Shown piece by piece: positions 1 to 14,478 of a stretch of 64,000 bases of DNA. Position numbers and translations under genes: made by a program. The DNA is taken from the NCBI GenBank assembly GCA_033063855.1, contig CP093830.1, positions 5,394,854 to 5,458,853 of the forward strand. The letters are read 5' to 3'. The first letter of the stretch is position 1. The number at the start of each line of letters is the position of its first letter. The notes beneath the pieces were generated by a model. That model was not told the origin of the DNA. It saw only the letters and a list, made by a program, of their open reading frames with translations, and did not search any database. This stretch comes from Smittia aterrima (Eukaryota > Arthropoda > Insecta > Diptera > Chironomidae).

Positions 1-2818
1 CAGGGCTTTGCCATCGCAATAAGCCTTGCTGACCTTTATGTTTGTGTACATATTTTCCTAAAACTGGTCACCGGCACCCTTCGTCATGTCGAGGGAAGAA
101 GAAAAGGGGAAGACACTGATCATTAATTTTTATCTGATGTGGCCCCAAAAGAATTTTCCGAGACATTACTCAAAAGAACTCGAGAAAATCGATTGCAGGA
201 AGATTATTAATGTTTGAAAAAGCGAGAACTTTAAGAAAGATTTTCCTCCTTCACTTCGCAAATTACCCTACTCGTTGTCTTGAATCATCATAGGTTCGGT
301 TTAGTGAAGATTATTTCCTCGTCTTCCACGTTTTTGAGGGAAACTTCATAATGAATGCAATTTAATATAATTTGATAAGAAAATTATATGAAATAACTTT
401 GCGCATGGAGCGAAACCTAAGATGGAGAAAAACGAGCGTGGAAATGTTCTTCTCATAATTTATGATTTTTCATGAAAATTTCCGCCGTGGAAGTTTTTTT
501 TTCTTGCTCCTTTTCCATCTACGGCAGAGAAGGAAAAACGAGAGAATCTTGGTAAGTGGGTAATTGAATCAATGAACTTAAAGCACTTCTCCGAAAAGAG
601 AAATGCACCAACAGCAGCAGTAAACTTGAGTTATTTTCAAACTCAAACGATAACATTTTAGCCAAAGTTTACGACGTTTACTTTGAAGTGAAGCATTTTG
701 TGGTTGAGGCAGACGAAAAACTGTTACATGGAAAACCAAAATAAATTATTTTGTAATTCACTTTTCTTCCTCAAACCGACACTCGAAGGAAAAATGGGCT
801 CGCTCTTGTTAGTGCTATTCACCTTGTATTCTCCCCACTTGGTAATTAAAGAGTTCCTGAAATTTTCGTGTCTACTTGACGTTGGACTCCCCGAAGTACA
901 GAACACATGCTATATGCCCTGTGGTGAGGCGTCGTTTTTATTTGCCAAATGATTGTAATTGCTTTCTTTTGTTCGAAGGCAGTCCAATGTGATAATGTTT
1001 GTTGCGAGTGTAAAAACCTCGGCCGCAAAGTTGGAAAATCGATAGCGATTTAGAGAAAATGTAAGCGGACTTTACGGTCGTTGGAGTTGCGGTTGCGTTC
1101 TAATTTTGATGAATTGCTGTACACTTTCCAATCATGCATAACTCAGTTTATGGTGGTGGAGAGTTTGCAATTTTCAGAGGAATGTCCGATTGAAATTGCC
1201 ATCATTATTCATCCGACGTTTATTTACCCTTTCAATTGTTTTAAACGAGTGGCAGTGAGTCAAGTGAAGGCAAAGAGTGAACCGTAAGTGATTAAGAACA
1301 AATAAACTAACGTCGAGAGAGGGTTACCAATGCATAATAGAAAGGATCACTTCATTTCCATTTTCCATGCCATTGCTCGCTTCAAAGCCGCAGAAACAGA
1401 GAGAGAGATGGTAAAGCTTATATAAGTGAGCAGTTCATGCTAATGAGTTTGATTTATGATCTGACAATGTTGAAAAAAGAATTATAAATATTCAAAAGCC
1501 ATTTAAGAGCTCCTCCGATACTCCAGGAGTTTTACTCGCAACAGCGCTTCGACCACCCATTGACGCATCTCACACCATTCTCTCGATTCCTATCAAAACA
1601 CTGCGCTCCGGCTATTTATATCCCCACTGTGAACAGTGAAAAAGATTAATAATTGTTTACTTTGCGACGAGAAAAAATGTGTTTTCTTTCGCTTCGTACC
1701 GTCGAGACGCGACTCTTTCTCTTGCTCTTTTTCTTTAAGTGACATAATAAAATTAAATGTAAAATATTTTCTCCTCATGTCATGGGCCTCTTGTGACGTT
1801 GAGCTCCAACATCGAGCTCAGCTACTTCAAAACTACATTTTGTTTACGATCGTCAGACGATGAATAATATTTGAAGTCGTTAAACAGCAAAATCGTGACC
1901 ACTTTTGGTTTGAAGCGAGTCAGCGAACGAACGAATGGACAAACAAGCAGCGAGAGAGAAAGAAAATTGAATAATCACTTGTTTGTTTAATTACATTTCT
2001 GTTTTTATTTTATTTCTCCATGCTTTTTCGTTATTCCACTAATTTCTACAATCAATATTTAATGTTTGTTTCATTTCCAACAGCAGACAAATGTTCAACA
2101 ATTATTTGCCTCTGCACTTCGAATGCGATAATTTGCTAAAGTTCTGCTGATGTGCCTTCTGTGTATGTGTGGGAGTTAATTGCCGGTGTAATTTTAATTA
2201 TACGACAACGAACGTTTGTCTTTTACTTTCCTTCTTTTGAAACGAGGAAAAGCAACAAATCATAATTAAAGGAACATGCACCGTGCACAGCGAAAATCAG
2301 CGAAAGAGAATCTAAAGCAACATTCTCGACCTACATGGGAGAGTCAAGTTGTGTGCTTTATCTCGTTTTCTTCATTGTTCGAGAGTCGTGAAAACGTCAG
2401 ACGACTGAGTTGCAGACGAAGTGAATGTAACATTCTAAAAATAAATGTAAAGTTATGCAAGTGTTCTTCATCTTTGCGAAACTTTATTTTCCCTTCCAAT
2501 CAATCACTGAAAGCGGACGATCCTTGCAATCAATCATAATTTCTGATTTTTATAGCTCAATATTAGCTTCGGATGGAAATTCTTCTCCATCCGGCGAGAT
2601 GGAAAATTTATTAGAAATTCGAGAGTTTTAAAAATCGATTTGGTAATGACAGAAGTCGATGTTGGGGGGAACGAAGCTTCAACTTCCTTCAACTTGATTG
2701 AAAACCATAAATTCCCATTCCCAGAGTCGTTGACTTTAATGCGTTGCTGGTAACGTTCAATTGTAATATTTTCACAATTTATTTTCCATCTCAACCACTT
2801 CACCTCTTGTGATGGCAT

Positions 2819-2833
2819 TTCTTCTTCTTCTTC
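2819..2833. repeat. (TTC)5 microsatellite
   Basis: Five TTC units in a row. A similar five-unit tract occurs at 5104-5118 and another at 37271-37285. These are ordinary polypyrimidine simple repeats with no evident function. Confidence 0.8.
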
Positions 2834-3153
2834 GTCATCTCTTGCTCCTTAACAAATAATTTTTAATATTCTTCATCCGATAGATCCGAGTCGAGACTTG
2901 GTTGAATTTAATAGCGTTGCTTTCATAAAATGTCTTTTAATGTCTAACCTAGTTCCTGAGAGGATTACTGAACAACATTTTTTTCCCATCGTGCCGAAGC
3001 TGTTTAAGGTCTTAACTTGACATAGCGAAACTTTTCCTGTTTCGCAATTTATACAAACACGATGTCGACGTCGTTTGACTTTAAGTTTCCAGCTCTCATT
3101 TGAATCCCTGTGAAGCGCGAAGGAGACGACGACTAAATTTGAATTTCATGATT

Positions 3154-3196
3154 TCTCTCGTCGCTTCCTTTAAGTCTTTCTCTCTCGTCGCTTCCT
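3154..3196. repeat. Short direct repeat, 16 bp
   Basis: TCTCTCGTCGCTTCCT occurs at 3154-3169 and again at 3181-3196, a 27-bp period. It looks like a small local duplication in a pyrimidine-rich stretch. Confidence 0.7.
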
Positions 3197-5418
3197 CTTT
3201 TGTTAAGACATCTCACACCAGCCGAAAAAGAATATCTCGCCATTTCATCGGAGCCACATCGTGTTTTGACAAGTGATTTCTTGAATGGATTTTCTATTGC
3301 TTTTGTATCGCAACGCACAATGGTTTTTTTGATGCTTTAAGAATGAATTTTCTCTTTCGATTTCTTTATCTCATAATATTTTTTTAGGAAAGGAAAATCC
3401 TTCGCTGTTTCGCCTTTTCATCGCTTAAAGCTGATATGATAAATGAAAACGAATCTATTCTCGCTCCCTTCCCGAGCGGCTCTGTCGCACATCCGAACCG
3501 GGATGAAAATATCTTTCTCTATTTATGTTGAAGTGATGTTACATAAATTCTGATGCCATCAGCATAATAAGGTCGAGGCCGAGGCGCATTACATCAGTTG
3601 GTTAAGTGCCATAAAGGTTTTACAACTCTATCTGATGTTTCAACCGCCAGTGTGGGTATCTTGACCTCGATAAATTCTAGAGCTCGGCGAATTAAAAGTC
3701 AGAGAGAGGAGCCACGCTGCTTTCCATAACTTGACCATAACATATGCTTCAACCCGAATAGATCTCCTTCTTAATGAATAATTAATTTTCCTATTTTTCT
3801 CTCCAAATTCAGCATCAATTTGTAGCAATAAAACTCTTTTCCTTTCATCCTGAACTAAAACATTTATGGGAAAGAATCGAGAGAGAGAGGAGAATACATC
3901 GCTGGAGAATGAATTGAGTATCTAAAGGAATCAAGCTCACAATAAAAGAAGTCATTAAATTAAATTCCAGCATGAAAATGCCAACGTTTCATGGGGTTCG
4001 CCTTTTATTTCGTTTTCGTTATCTCTCTTCCGTTTTAATTTCCAACTTTTGTGTCCACTTCTTGATTGCCCTTTTCAACCACGACAACGAAAATTTCTCC
4101 TTTCATTGTTTGTGAGTCTTCGGTTCATCTTTTGAAATTGCCAAATTGCCGTAGCCGTTTGTTGATTTGTTCCGACCGTTCTCATCGAGTGTGTGTGTAT
4201 CCCTTTGACCCAGTTCGGTTGATTCAAAGGAAGTGAGAAAAGCATTAATCGATGACAAACGGGAAGGAAATCGTAATATGTCCGAAATGTGTGGATTTGT
4301 TACCACCAGGTCTCGCTCGAATGAGATCAGTTAATTCTCTTCATTTAATTATCATTCACTCTCGCTTAATTATTGTTTTATTCAAATTCCTTTGAAATGG
4401 ATATGTAAAAGAGCCGGAAAGTACGAGTTGGCTTTCATGAATGCTAATGAGTCGCATTTAACATTTCACTGCCTTTTACCGGGCATATTGTGTGTGTACC
4501 TACATATCACACTTTGTGCGACTGCAATCACCCTCCTGAGATCTGAAAGTAGAAGAGAGGAGAGGCGAGTAAACTGAAACTTAATAAAAACAAACTACTT
4601 TTTAATTCGTGTTTGGGGAGATCATGTGCCGGCGAATCATTTCGCCACGGTTGTTTGCATTTTTAATTTATTTTACAATGACATGATAATCCAGCAGAAA
4701 ATTGAAATGGGCTGAGAAGCCTTCAGGGTTCGTTGAGTAGAGCTCACACGGTTAGAATAAAACAATTTGTCTTGAGATGTTTGAAATTAGTTTTCAAGTC
4801 GTCGTCGTTCGTTTCTCGTTCGTTGCGTATAATTGTCAAGTAATCCTTTACCTGAGAATAGTTTTTATTAATGTAAGAAGCATGTCAGCTTTGAATATAT
4901 TCAAACTATTGTTCGCTTTTTGTGTCTGTTAGCCCACACTTGATACTTTGAGAAGAAAGAAAGCCGTTTTATGGGGATCGTTTATTAGTTACGTTTAAGA
5001 CTCTGCTAAAATTATCTTCAGGAAATCAAGCTGCGAAGCTTAACTTTCCCCTTAAGAGGAAATATCAATGGAATTCTTGACGATTCCCAGAGCTCGACGT
5101 CTCTTCTTCTTCTTCTTCAAAAGTCTTTCGGAAATTTTCTGCTGCATTTGAATAACAATGGCATTGTAAGAAGGCAAACGTTATATAAAAAAGCAAGCGA
5201 GAAGACGTTGTAGCTGAGCCCACAGTAAACGAGAATGAGAATGAAACATGTGTAATGCTTTGCGATACAATGATGCCACGGAATTTAAATGAGAGAATGG
5301 TAATTCTTGTGCGGTGATGCGGAGAAAACAGTAAATCCCAAGACGAACGATGTGAGGGAATCGAACGGCTTTTAATTAATTGTCGTTGAGCGATTAATTT
5401 GTCAATTAAGAATGAAAT

Positions 5419-5436
5419 TCATTTTAATTAAAATGA
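5419..5436. repeat. 18-bp perfect palindrome with TAATTA core
   Basis: TCATTTTAATTAAAATGA reads the same on both strands. It sits in a local cluster of ATTA/TAAT cores (5371-5460). Such sites are the usual core of homeodomain binding sites, but AT-rich DNA makes them common, so a regulatory role is only a possibility. Confidence 0.6.
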
Positions 5437-8294
5437 TTAGTTTTCATTAAATATTTTTTCGCCTTTTATGATCACCAAGTGCTGCTCGTCGCTCATCTCA
5501 TTCTTCTCCGATCAAAGCCGCAACGAGAACAATAGTTTGTCGAGGAAATATTTCACCAACGAGGAACATTGTTTCGTCATTAGTGAAGCGATTGTATCAT
5601 CCGAGAATAGAAACAGATGGTTCACCAAAGAGCGAGCGTCTTTAATGTTATTTAAACTGCAAAGAGTTAAGAGGAAGCCTCGTGCTTTAAATTTGAATAA
5701 TGCACTCATTAATAATGAACGCTAATCTGCGTGACATTAATGCAAAGTCGACTGGTGAGACGCGGTAGATCACAAAACTTGCATGAAGGCTTTCGAGGGA
5801 GAGAGATTAGAGTAACCGCCACTATTCGTCATTCTAAGCATCAAATTTTTCATCGACAACGTTGATATACGAGCGGCGGTTGAATTTTCATGGTTTTCTC
5901 AATGAAATATTGAGCTCACACCACACTCGAACGTGTCTTCCTATCGAAACTCAATTCTTCTTTCTCAACGTTGAACAAACAATTGAATTATTCATGAGGA
6001 GAGGAAGTCTTTGGGCCAACATTATTATCAGTTATCAAAATATAATTACGTGAGTCAGGAAGTCGCGTTGAGAAAGGTGTTGCTTAATAACAATCAATTA
6101 ATCACTAAAAGAAGAAAAAAAAATCCATTACCGCGCGTGATGCAAAACGTGCTGATTATAAATTAACGGAATATTATAATTAATGACCAAAATAATTTTC
6201 CTCAGCACAATCACCAATCGACTTATTTGTCATCGCGATTTTTAATTGATCCAAATTGAAAGGATCGATATAATTTTCCTCGACTCGTTGTTAATTGAAC
6301 GGCGCAATTTTTATTAAATTTGCCGAGAGGGGAAATTTAATTACTTTCCATAATTTCCAACGCGAAAAGTAGCTTCTGGGTCAGCAGTGCTGGATGAAAT
6401 ATTCATGACTTTACGGAAAGGCGGCCAAGTGGAATTGATTGTTAATTATTGAAACCATCGATTAATTAATTTCGTTGTGAACTTTGCAAGAAGCCTTTAA
6501 TTAACTAAACAAAAAAAGCTTTCGTGGGGAAAATTGTTCGCGGGATTCTGACAAAGGTTTTGACACTATTTGACCTTCTACCTTGAATTGATCATCTTAA
6601 CGTAGAAGTTCAGACATTACTTCAAGTAATTTACGACTGTCCCTCCTAATGGTCACAAATTCTTCTCCACAGCTCTAGCAGCAAAGTTGCTTTCGATGTT
6701 TTTATGTCCCATTTGTCGCTCGCTGGTGATATCTGCTGGGAGTTCCTTGCGCAGTTTTTAATGGCCACATTCAGTTGTTTATTTTTAGGAAAACATAGCA
6801 ATTTATTTCCATTTTACAACATATTTCTCTCGCTCCATAACATTTACACTTTTAATAGCGTTGCTAAGCCCAAACTCTGAGAGGCAACAGATTTCTCATT
6901 TTCCTTCCTTTTTTTCCACAGCTTTTAATGTATTCGCACAAATGTAATTAAGATGAATATAAAAGAGAGAAGAAAATATGAATTTTCGTTTTTCCTTTTT
7001 TATTCGCAACAAAGTAAATGTGCCGAGATATCTTTTTGCACAATCTTGTTCATCAAATAAAGACGTTTCTCTTGTTCAGCTTCTTCTTCTTTGCATTCAA
7101 ATTCTTCTCCGAAGAGAAATGTCATTACGACGTTGGAGGAGAATTTACTGAAATTTGAATTTAAAGCGAAACGTTTGTGAATATCGAAAGTAAGCAACCA
7201 GACACTCAATCTACGAGAATTTGCTATCTCACCTCTGCCACGTTTTATTCACTGCACGAGGAGAGAGGGGAGCAAAAATATTTCTGCAAACACCGCGTTT
7301 AAATTACACATTTTTCAATTTACACTTTTGCTAAACGCGCTGTCTTCGTTCATACACACGCACCTTTAATGGATTTTCTGTTTGGGGGGCTAAAAAGGGG
7401 GGACGATTCGAGATTTCACTCCAACTTTTCGATATCTGTTATTTTATGGTGTTACATATCAGAAAGGAAAATATTATCCAGAGAAACTCTACGCTTAGCA
7501 AATATTTGCGTAAGTGGAAAATTTCATTTTCGGTGAAGAGTCAGGTTGAAAAACGCTTCACAGCATTTTCCTTACATGTGGGTAGCGTTAAAAGCTGAAA
7601 TAACATTTGATACATTGTAAAACATTAGCCGAAAAGCGCTTAACAGATCAAATAAATTCGAAACAATTTGCAATGTTAAGAGGAGGAATCAAAGGCTTCA
7701 AATCTCATGGATAACTGCGAACAAAAAAGTTTGAAGATCAGCTCCCGATTTCAACTTTGCATAACTCAAATTCGAGCGAAGGTTCAACGTTCGACTTGTG
7801 TGAGGAATTCAGCGAATCTCCTCCCCTTGATGTAACTTCCTCTCGTCTCGGTGTCGTGTGAACAAATGCTTCTAAATTATGTATGAACACCTTGAAAACG
7901 TTTTTCTCTTTATTCCGCTTATGAACATTAAACATTATGAAATTCCATGGAAAAGTAAACGGTTAAGCTGCATGAACACGACGATGAGGAAGGAAAAGTT
8001 TTGTTTTCTCATGTTTTTGCCTTGGCTCCCCTTCATTTGTCGGAGGACTTTCCCGCTCCTCTGACGTGATGCGGTGAATTCTCTTCTCGTAATATTGATT
8101 ACAAAGCGAAAATTGCTAGAATCAGCAGTCAAGAACATCTCATCGCCCCACACACATGCGGAACTTTTCCAACTAAGTGAATTCTGAATCCTGAATTTTA
8201 CATGTTTACGGAGTCGTTGCCTGGAAAGTTTTGTGTGACAACAGAGAATCATCTTGTTTTTACTTGCAAAACATTTTTATGTTTCACATGAATT

Positions 8295-8311
8295 AGCTCA
8301 GCTCAGCTCAG
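8295..8311. repeat. AGCTC pentamer repeat
   Basis: Three AGCTC units followed by AG, directly before a short CT tract. A simple repeat with no evident function. Confidence 0.7.
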
Positions 8312-11300
8312 ACTCTCTCTCTCGTGCATATGACACGAAGACATGAGAACAAAAAAACAAGCCGTAAAAGGCGGAAAGAAAAACTTTTTCTTCCTCCATC
8401 GCAAGCAGAACTCTCGAACAGAGAATTGTTCAATTAGAAAATTATATCTTGAACTTCGCCATCTCGAGAGCGAGTGGAAAATTCGTTTTTAATTGAAAAA
8501 TTCATGATATCTCGTTTCGGGAATCAGTCATCATCAGCATTCAGTTCGGTTAAATAACAACCCAATTGAACACATGTTCAACATTTCACTTTGCCGCTTT
8601 CAGAAATCAATAACAGAAAAAAATAACACGAAAACACAAACTTTCACCAGAACGAATAAAAAGAGCTCTCGACATTTTCCGCTTGAAACACTTTTTATTG
8701 CGTTTTATTTCGACCGAGAATTTAGTTTTGTAATCTTATAAGTGATTTCATGCGTTCATAAAGCTTAATTGAATAACAACATTCACGTACATACGGGAAC
8801 GACAAACATTTCACCCCTTGCTTGCTTGCTTCACAGTTAGTTTAGAGAGAGAGGTGTATCTCGTCGATGTAGTCGCAGTGAAGTCAAGATATGAACAGAT
8901 GCAACGATAAACGAGAAATGATTTGGGGTGGCAACATCTCTACTCGTTAATATTTTTTTACTTCTCCTGACTGCATAATGATAAAAAGATTTACAACGAA
9001 TAAAATCTCCAAGACGTCATAACGAACAAAAAACTATTTCAATTTAGCGTGATGAATTGAAACGCGTGTGGCCAAGACGAAAATGGGAATGGACGAGATT
9101 ACAATTGCGAAGCTATTCAGCAGGAGGTATTTGCGATAAAAAGAAATCTCCGCGCAAAAACGAGACGTTGGAGGGAGGAGAAGAAGAACATGAAAATGAA
9201 TCCGAGGGGTGAAAGTCTTTAGAGGATTTTAACGTCTTTAAACGCTTTCATTCTGTGACTTACTCATGTCTGCGGGGCAGGAAATAGACGAGAGAAAACG
9301 AAAACTTTTCTGCCATCTCAGGGCAGAGTAATTAAACTTTAATGATCATGGATTCATTGTAAAAGCAGCGCTCTCGGTGTTGGCTCCTTCCTTCAATATT
9401 TCTCATCGAAAAATTGGCAAACATTCTTCGCCTCGTTCACCTCTAGAGACTTAAATTCCCTTTTCATAACTCGTTACACAACGTTATCACTTGTCATTGA
9501 ATTGTGTGAGACGACGAATTTATTTTCCGACAACAAAAAGCGAAGACGATGATGAGTTAAGGGAACAAAGATAATGATGTTTGAACGAAGAAACTTTTCA
9601 TCTCAGACGCCATTGACTCCTTGAGGAGTTTTTTTTTCTTCCTATTTCCCGTTTCAATTTCTTGATATTCGCTTGTGCGTATTTTACATTACAATGATTC
9701 CATTCTTCTTGTTCTACGAAGAATATTTCACGAGCCGCTCCCTCACACTCTTCAAGCTCTCTCGGTCGTAGTGGAGAAGCCTCCGGGGAGCACTTCGCAT
9801 TATTTTTTTCATCATCATTTTCTTTTGTACATTGCTCGTTGTAATCATCTTTGGGGAAGTGAAATGATTCTCTACAGATATGATGGAGAGACTCCGATAG
9901 AAAACAGCTTTTTCCCTTTTGTGTTGAACGTGTAAACCTTCCTCGCTCCTTAACCAGGAACATCCTCGAAGGCTTAATACGACAAGTATAGTCTGTGTCT
10001 TAAGCAAATTTTACCTGAGCTACAGCCACGAGGGAAGATGTTAATAATTGAATTAATTAAAAAAGGGTCGAACTCGTTATAATCATCCACATACTTTCAC
10101 ATCTTTATCGGCAAATTTTCTCTTCCGAAACTTTTTTCTTTCTTGTTCAGCCTGAGGTTCATTTGCGTAAGAAAGACGATAACATTGAGCCTACCGGTAA
10201 CTTTTTCCTTCTTATCCCTTTTACGACGTAATCTAATTAATAAATAATTTTCAGTGTTACCAACAAGAGACGCGTTTCCGTGACTAGAAGTTGCCGTTTA
10301 AACGATCACATTAATTTCCATCGGAGTTTAGCTTAACTTTTCCCAGGAGAACGAAAAGTATCTCCATGACGATGCAGCCAGTCGAAGAGACATTATCAAA
10401 TTCTCGCGGAAGACAGAGAAAAAAACTTTTCTCGCCTTAATTTTATCTTCCCAGCCATAACAACTTTGTAAGCAGAAGATTCATTAAAAATTTAAATTAA
10501 GTGGATTTCCTTGTTAACTCAAAATTAATTGAAGGATGAAGTAAGGATGGAGCTTCATTTTGACCATCATTAATCAAATTTTCCGTGCCATCCTTCAATA
10601 CGATTACGATGCTTCGCTCTTCCGGCTCTTTATTTGCCTTAATGCTTTCGATGTTGTTGCGAGAGCTGATTTTTCCGCACATAAACACCCTGAAGGAAAA
10701 CAGATATAAATTTCCACTGACTGACATTCTGACACAGTGAATTACATTATGAAATAAATAATCACATTAATTCTCGTTTTTCCCTCGTCTCAGCCTTCGT
10801 CTTTCTTTAGCAATCCAAAAAATAAATTATTGCCTTCTCTTTTCTATGCCGTCGGTTCCCTGTTTGCGCTATGGCTTATTATTATTTCAGGAAGAAACAG
10901 GGAATTATCTCTCAAAGCGCATATAAATTCAAAGCAGATGAAGCAATCACTTGAATTGAATATGAAACATGATGTGAAGTTTGAATTGAAAAGCTCCATC
11001 GTCATCGGGAAGCTTGTTTCAAACTTTGACAATAAAAAAGATTTAATAAAAAAAACTTGTCCCAGCTTAATCAAAAATTTAGTTCGCTACCTTTTTCCAA
11101 TTTAATCCTCAACGATTCTTACAGGAAATTAGCAACGTGATTCGTTGCTTTGAGTTTGACATCAAAGGTTCCCCGCTTCCACTTCTCTCTAATGTAACAA
11201 TAAGCTTCGACGTCTGATGTTTGGAAACAATTTTTGTTGGCAGTTTTTTTTTCATTGAAAATCTCAAAGCTTTGTTAAAAGTTGCTAATTTGATTTCTGA

Positions 11301-12884
11301 TGGGACTCAAAAAAACTGCCATTTGGTTCAAGGCTTCGTCCATGTTTTAATTGAAAGTCCTGCCATTCAGAACACGAATGGCAAAAATTCCTCTTTAGCG
11401 ATATGAAAATCCTCACGTCTCTCTCCACGAACCGACATAAGCTTCACATTATCCACCACCGAGACTCGATGAAAAAGCTATCGCGTTGCGCGTTGTTGTA
11501 ATTGATTCTCGTTACCTTCACATTTTCCGTCGACACTTGTAAAGACGTTCTTATGAATTTTTCATACTTATCGGATTTTTCAAGTGAAGCTCAATGTACA
11601 ACAGGTGCTCGCAATAACACTCGATGCTTGATCCCTCTCTCTCCACGCTGTAATCACTCCAATTGACTTCGACGCTCGAAAGCACTTGAAAATAATTTGG
11701 ATTTCGTTCCCGCAAAAGCTCAACGTACATAAAAAATCATCAATGAGAGTGTTGGTGGCAGCACCTGAGCTTGATTGAGTCACACAGTGCAGCAATATGT
11801 TGATGCTCGGCATTTGATCGAAATGGGAAACATCAACGTAGAGTGGAAGCTTCGTAAACGAAAGCTGTCATTTGCTTTAAGCTTCTCATCGTCGTAATGC
11901 GTTGCTTTCATAAACCCAACACGTACTGCAATCTTTCTGACTTCACTCGTCGGGGAGTGTTTTCGATCAATGCAATTCCAAACGTTGCCATCTGCTGCAG
12001 CCAATTTGAAAGAACTTTGTCTGGTTCGAGAATCGCAGTGAATCGAATTTGACAAAGACTTCATTCCTTCGTCCGAAACTTTTATTTTTTGAAGGCTGAT
12101 AAGGCGAACAAATGTAAGCATTTCGATTTTCACGAGAAAAGTTGCTCTGCATTAGTCAGTCGAAGCTGAAACTTGACTAATACCAATTGCTTCAAGCGAC
12201 GTCTAAGCGAGCTCGTTTATCGTGGAACTAGATAAAAACCCGAGCAAACTGCCATCACAAATCAACTGGCATGTCAAATTAACTCACTTTCTCATCCGAC
12301 AATCGTTCCTGATTGAGATTAAAAGTCTCCCCAATCGATCGTTCGACAAGACGACGTGACATCATGCAAGCAATCGTGACACAGACAATTATCACGCAGC
12401 CAAATTATTGTGAAGTCTCAGATGATTTATGCGTCTCTAATTGAACGACAACTAAAACATTTCTCTTCTACTTCGATCGACATTTTTATGCTCGACTACG
12501 ACAGCCAATGGAATTATTGTTCTGAGAATCGTGAGGTTGCTGCTAATGAAAGACAAGAATGTTGTCATCACGATAAAGCCACGAGCTCGAGAATTCGAGA
12601 ATTTGAATCGATGATAAGGAGATCGAACTTTCGAACGAAGAGTTCGTCTACAAGTTTAACGAACTTCAGATTAAAAAAAGCTTTCGTCTGATTAAGCTTC
12701 AAAGGTTTGTAAAATGTTTAATGGATTCCTGTGATCCAAAGTTCATCGCATGATTCTAATTTAATGAAGCGAGCAATTTGAAGATTCTCATGAGTTTATT
12801 CGCAGAAGCTTTTCGATAAACATAAAATTCCAATTACGTTAAATTCTGACTGAAAAGCTTTCGTTCTTAATGAAATTGTTAAAG

Positions 12885-12937
12885 TTTTTTTGTCGAAACT
12901 TTTTACTATAAATTTACAAAAGTTTCGATGAAAAAAA
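12885..12937. repeat. Inverted repeat / hairpin
   Basis: The arms TCGAAACTTTT (12893-12903) and AAAAGTTTCGA (12918-12928) are perfectly complementary over 11 bp with a 14-nt loop. Outside a small bulge, a T7 run at 12885-12891 faces an A7 run at 12931-12937, so the stem can be extended. It could be a cruciform, a relic of a small inverted-repeat element, or an RNA hairpin if transcribed. The seed sequence is not a microRNA I recognise. Confidence 0.6.
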
Positions 12938-14471
12938 TAAATAAAAATAAATTCTCCGCGATTTTACTTTTTTTTATTTTTGTTCGAAAAGTTGTCGCCG
13001 GTGCTCAAAAGCTTGCGAGCGAGTTATAAAAATGAAAATTTATTATCTTCATGTGAACTCTCGTCTCCTAGCAACTTTGAAAACAATTTAAATCGCCTCT
13101 AGATTCATAAAGTTCACAACATCAACAACAACAAACTTCTGAGCCTCTGACTCGTCTCGTCAAGCGGAAAATGAAAATTTCTGTTCTCCAGCAAAACATT
13201 TAAAAGTTTGTTGAGTGCAGCTCATGTGTTTGTTGATTTTTGAATAAAATTTGATTCCTGAAACATTTTCCTGTCGCAAAAACATTTTCTCTTTGTGATC
13301 GTTATTAAATCATGCTACGGAATAATTTCAAAGCTAGCTCAAACTAAACTGAAACAACTCAATTATCAGCAAATGAAAATATTTCTCCCCTTGAAAAGAG
13401 ATTCAGCAAACATTTCTAATGAACCATTTCATGTTGAAGACTCCACAAACACGAAATGTGTGTAATTATGCGGTCTCCGACTCTCGCCTCGTGATTTTCG
13501 CTATTAACTGTCGGCAATTTCATAATTTCTCGACTCGGAACTGTGCATTGAAGCTTGCTTTATTTGTCATAAACTGACGTTTGCCTTCGTCCTGCTTCTA
13601 TTTGTATTTTCTTCCGAGTCATCCCCTCTTTACGACTCAATTTGTGATGTGAATGAATCTAGTAATTTAGTGAATCTTGGACATGTTTGGGGGAAAGTTC
13701 CGGTCCTGACAGTTTTCGCTTTCATCCACTCACGAACATCGACAGAAGCAGAGAGCGAGCGAGTGTCCATAAAATAAATTATTTGTAAACATCGTATTAT
13801 GTTATGACATTTATGTTTTGTGTATTTTATGTATGAACGACTCTTCTACCTCGAAGATGTTCAATGCTAGTCTATTGAGAGCGAGTAGCCTTCGTAGGTA
13901 GTGCTTGGATTATTCTATCCGTTTACTTTACGGCCAAGCGTCGAGTTTATTGACTTGCTCTCGACAAAACTAAAATTATGTTTAAATGAATTTGCAGTAA
14001 AAGTTTATAGTTGATCGAAAACGTTCTGGGATGGACGGGTTTATGCTGTTTCGTTGTTTGCTCTACAGCTAACAGACCAATTACTTCTATTGATCGAGAC
14101 ATAAAAATTCTCTTGTGTCTGCAACGGAGCTGCCGATTTCTGACTCTTTGCTTGCGCAGCTTTCAAGGAAAACAATTTAAATGCTGCTGAATTATGCTCG
14201 TTCGCTTTCACGACGAGACTTCTTTGTTTGTTTTAACTTCGACGTTGTCATGTTTTGATCAAAACACAAACTCGCATGAGACCGGCAAACAAACGCATTC
14301 AATTTTGAGAAGGAAAACTTTTGCGGAACTTTTCCCTCGATCATAATTCAACCCTTGGTCGATTCAGTGAGGAGAAGACAGTCGGAAAAGTTTAATTTGG
14401 AAAATTGAACTGTCAAGAAGAAGTTCAAGTTGCGAAGGACGGAGAAGAAAAGTTGCCAAATGTTTGAAATG

Positions 14472-14478
14472 TATAAAT
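14472..14478 (+). promoter_or_regulatory. TATA box of the lipase gene
   Basis: TATAAAT lies about 270 nt upstream of the lipase start codon. The expected transcription start is near 14500. A good donor GTAAGT at 14635-14640 and an acceptor ending at 14710 suggest a 76-nt intron in the 5' leader, which would place this TATA box correctly for the spliced transcript. This is inferred from consensus only. Confidence 0.45.

Larger units (their letters stand above)
1..14471. other. Gene-free AT-rich stretch
   Basis: No convincing coding exon is seen on either strand. The open frames here are short, lack recognisable domains and lie within chance expectation for AT-rich DNA. Small structures that can be seen are (TTC)5 tracts at 2819-2833 and 5104-5118, a 16-bp direct repeat at 3154-3169 and 3181-3196, an AGCTC pentamer repeat at 8295-8311, an 18-bp perfect palindrome at 5419-5436, clusters of ATTA/TAAT cores near 5370-5460 and 6080-6500, and a hairpin at 12885-12937. 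It may be intergenic DNA or part of a large intron of a gene outside the window. Isolated tiny exons cannot be excluded by eye. Confidence 0.6.

Noticed and set aside
9598..9963. 121-codon minus-strand frame overlapping two others
   Set aside because: Three overlapping frames on both strands at the same place and no domain. Charged low-complexity content suggests non-coding DNA.
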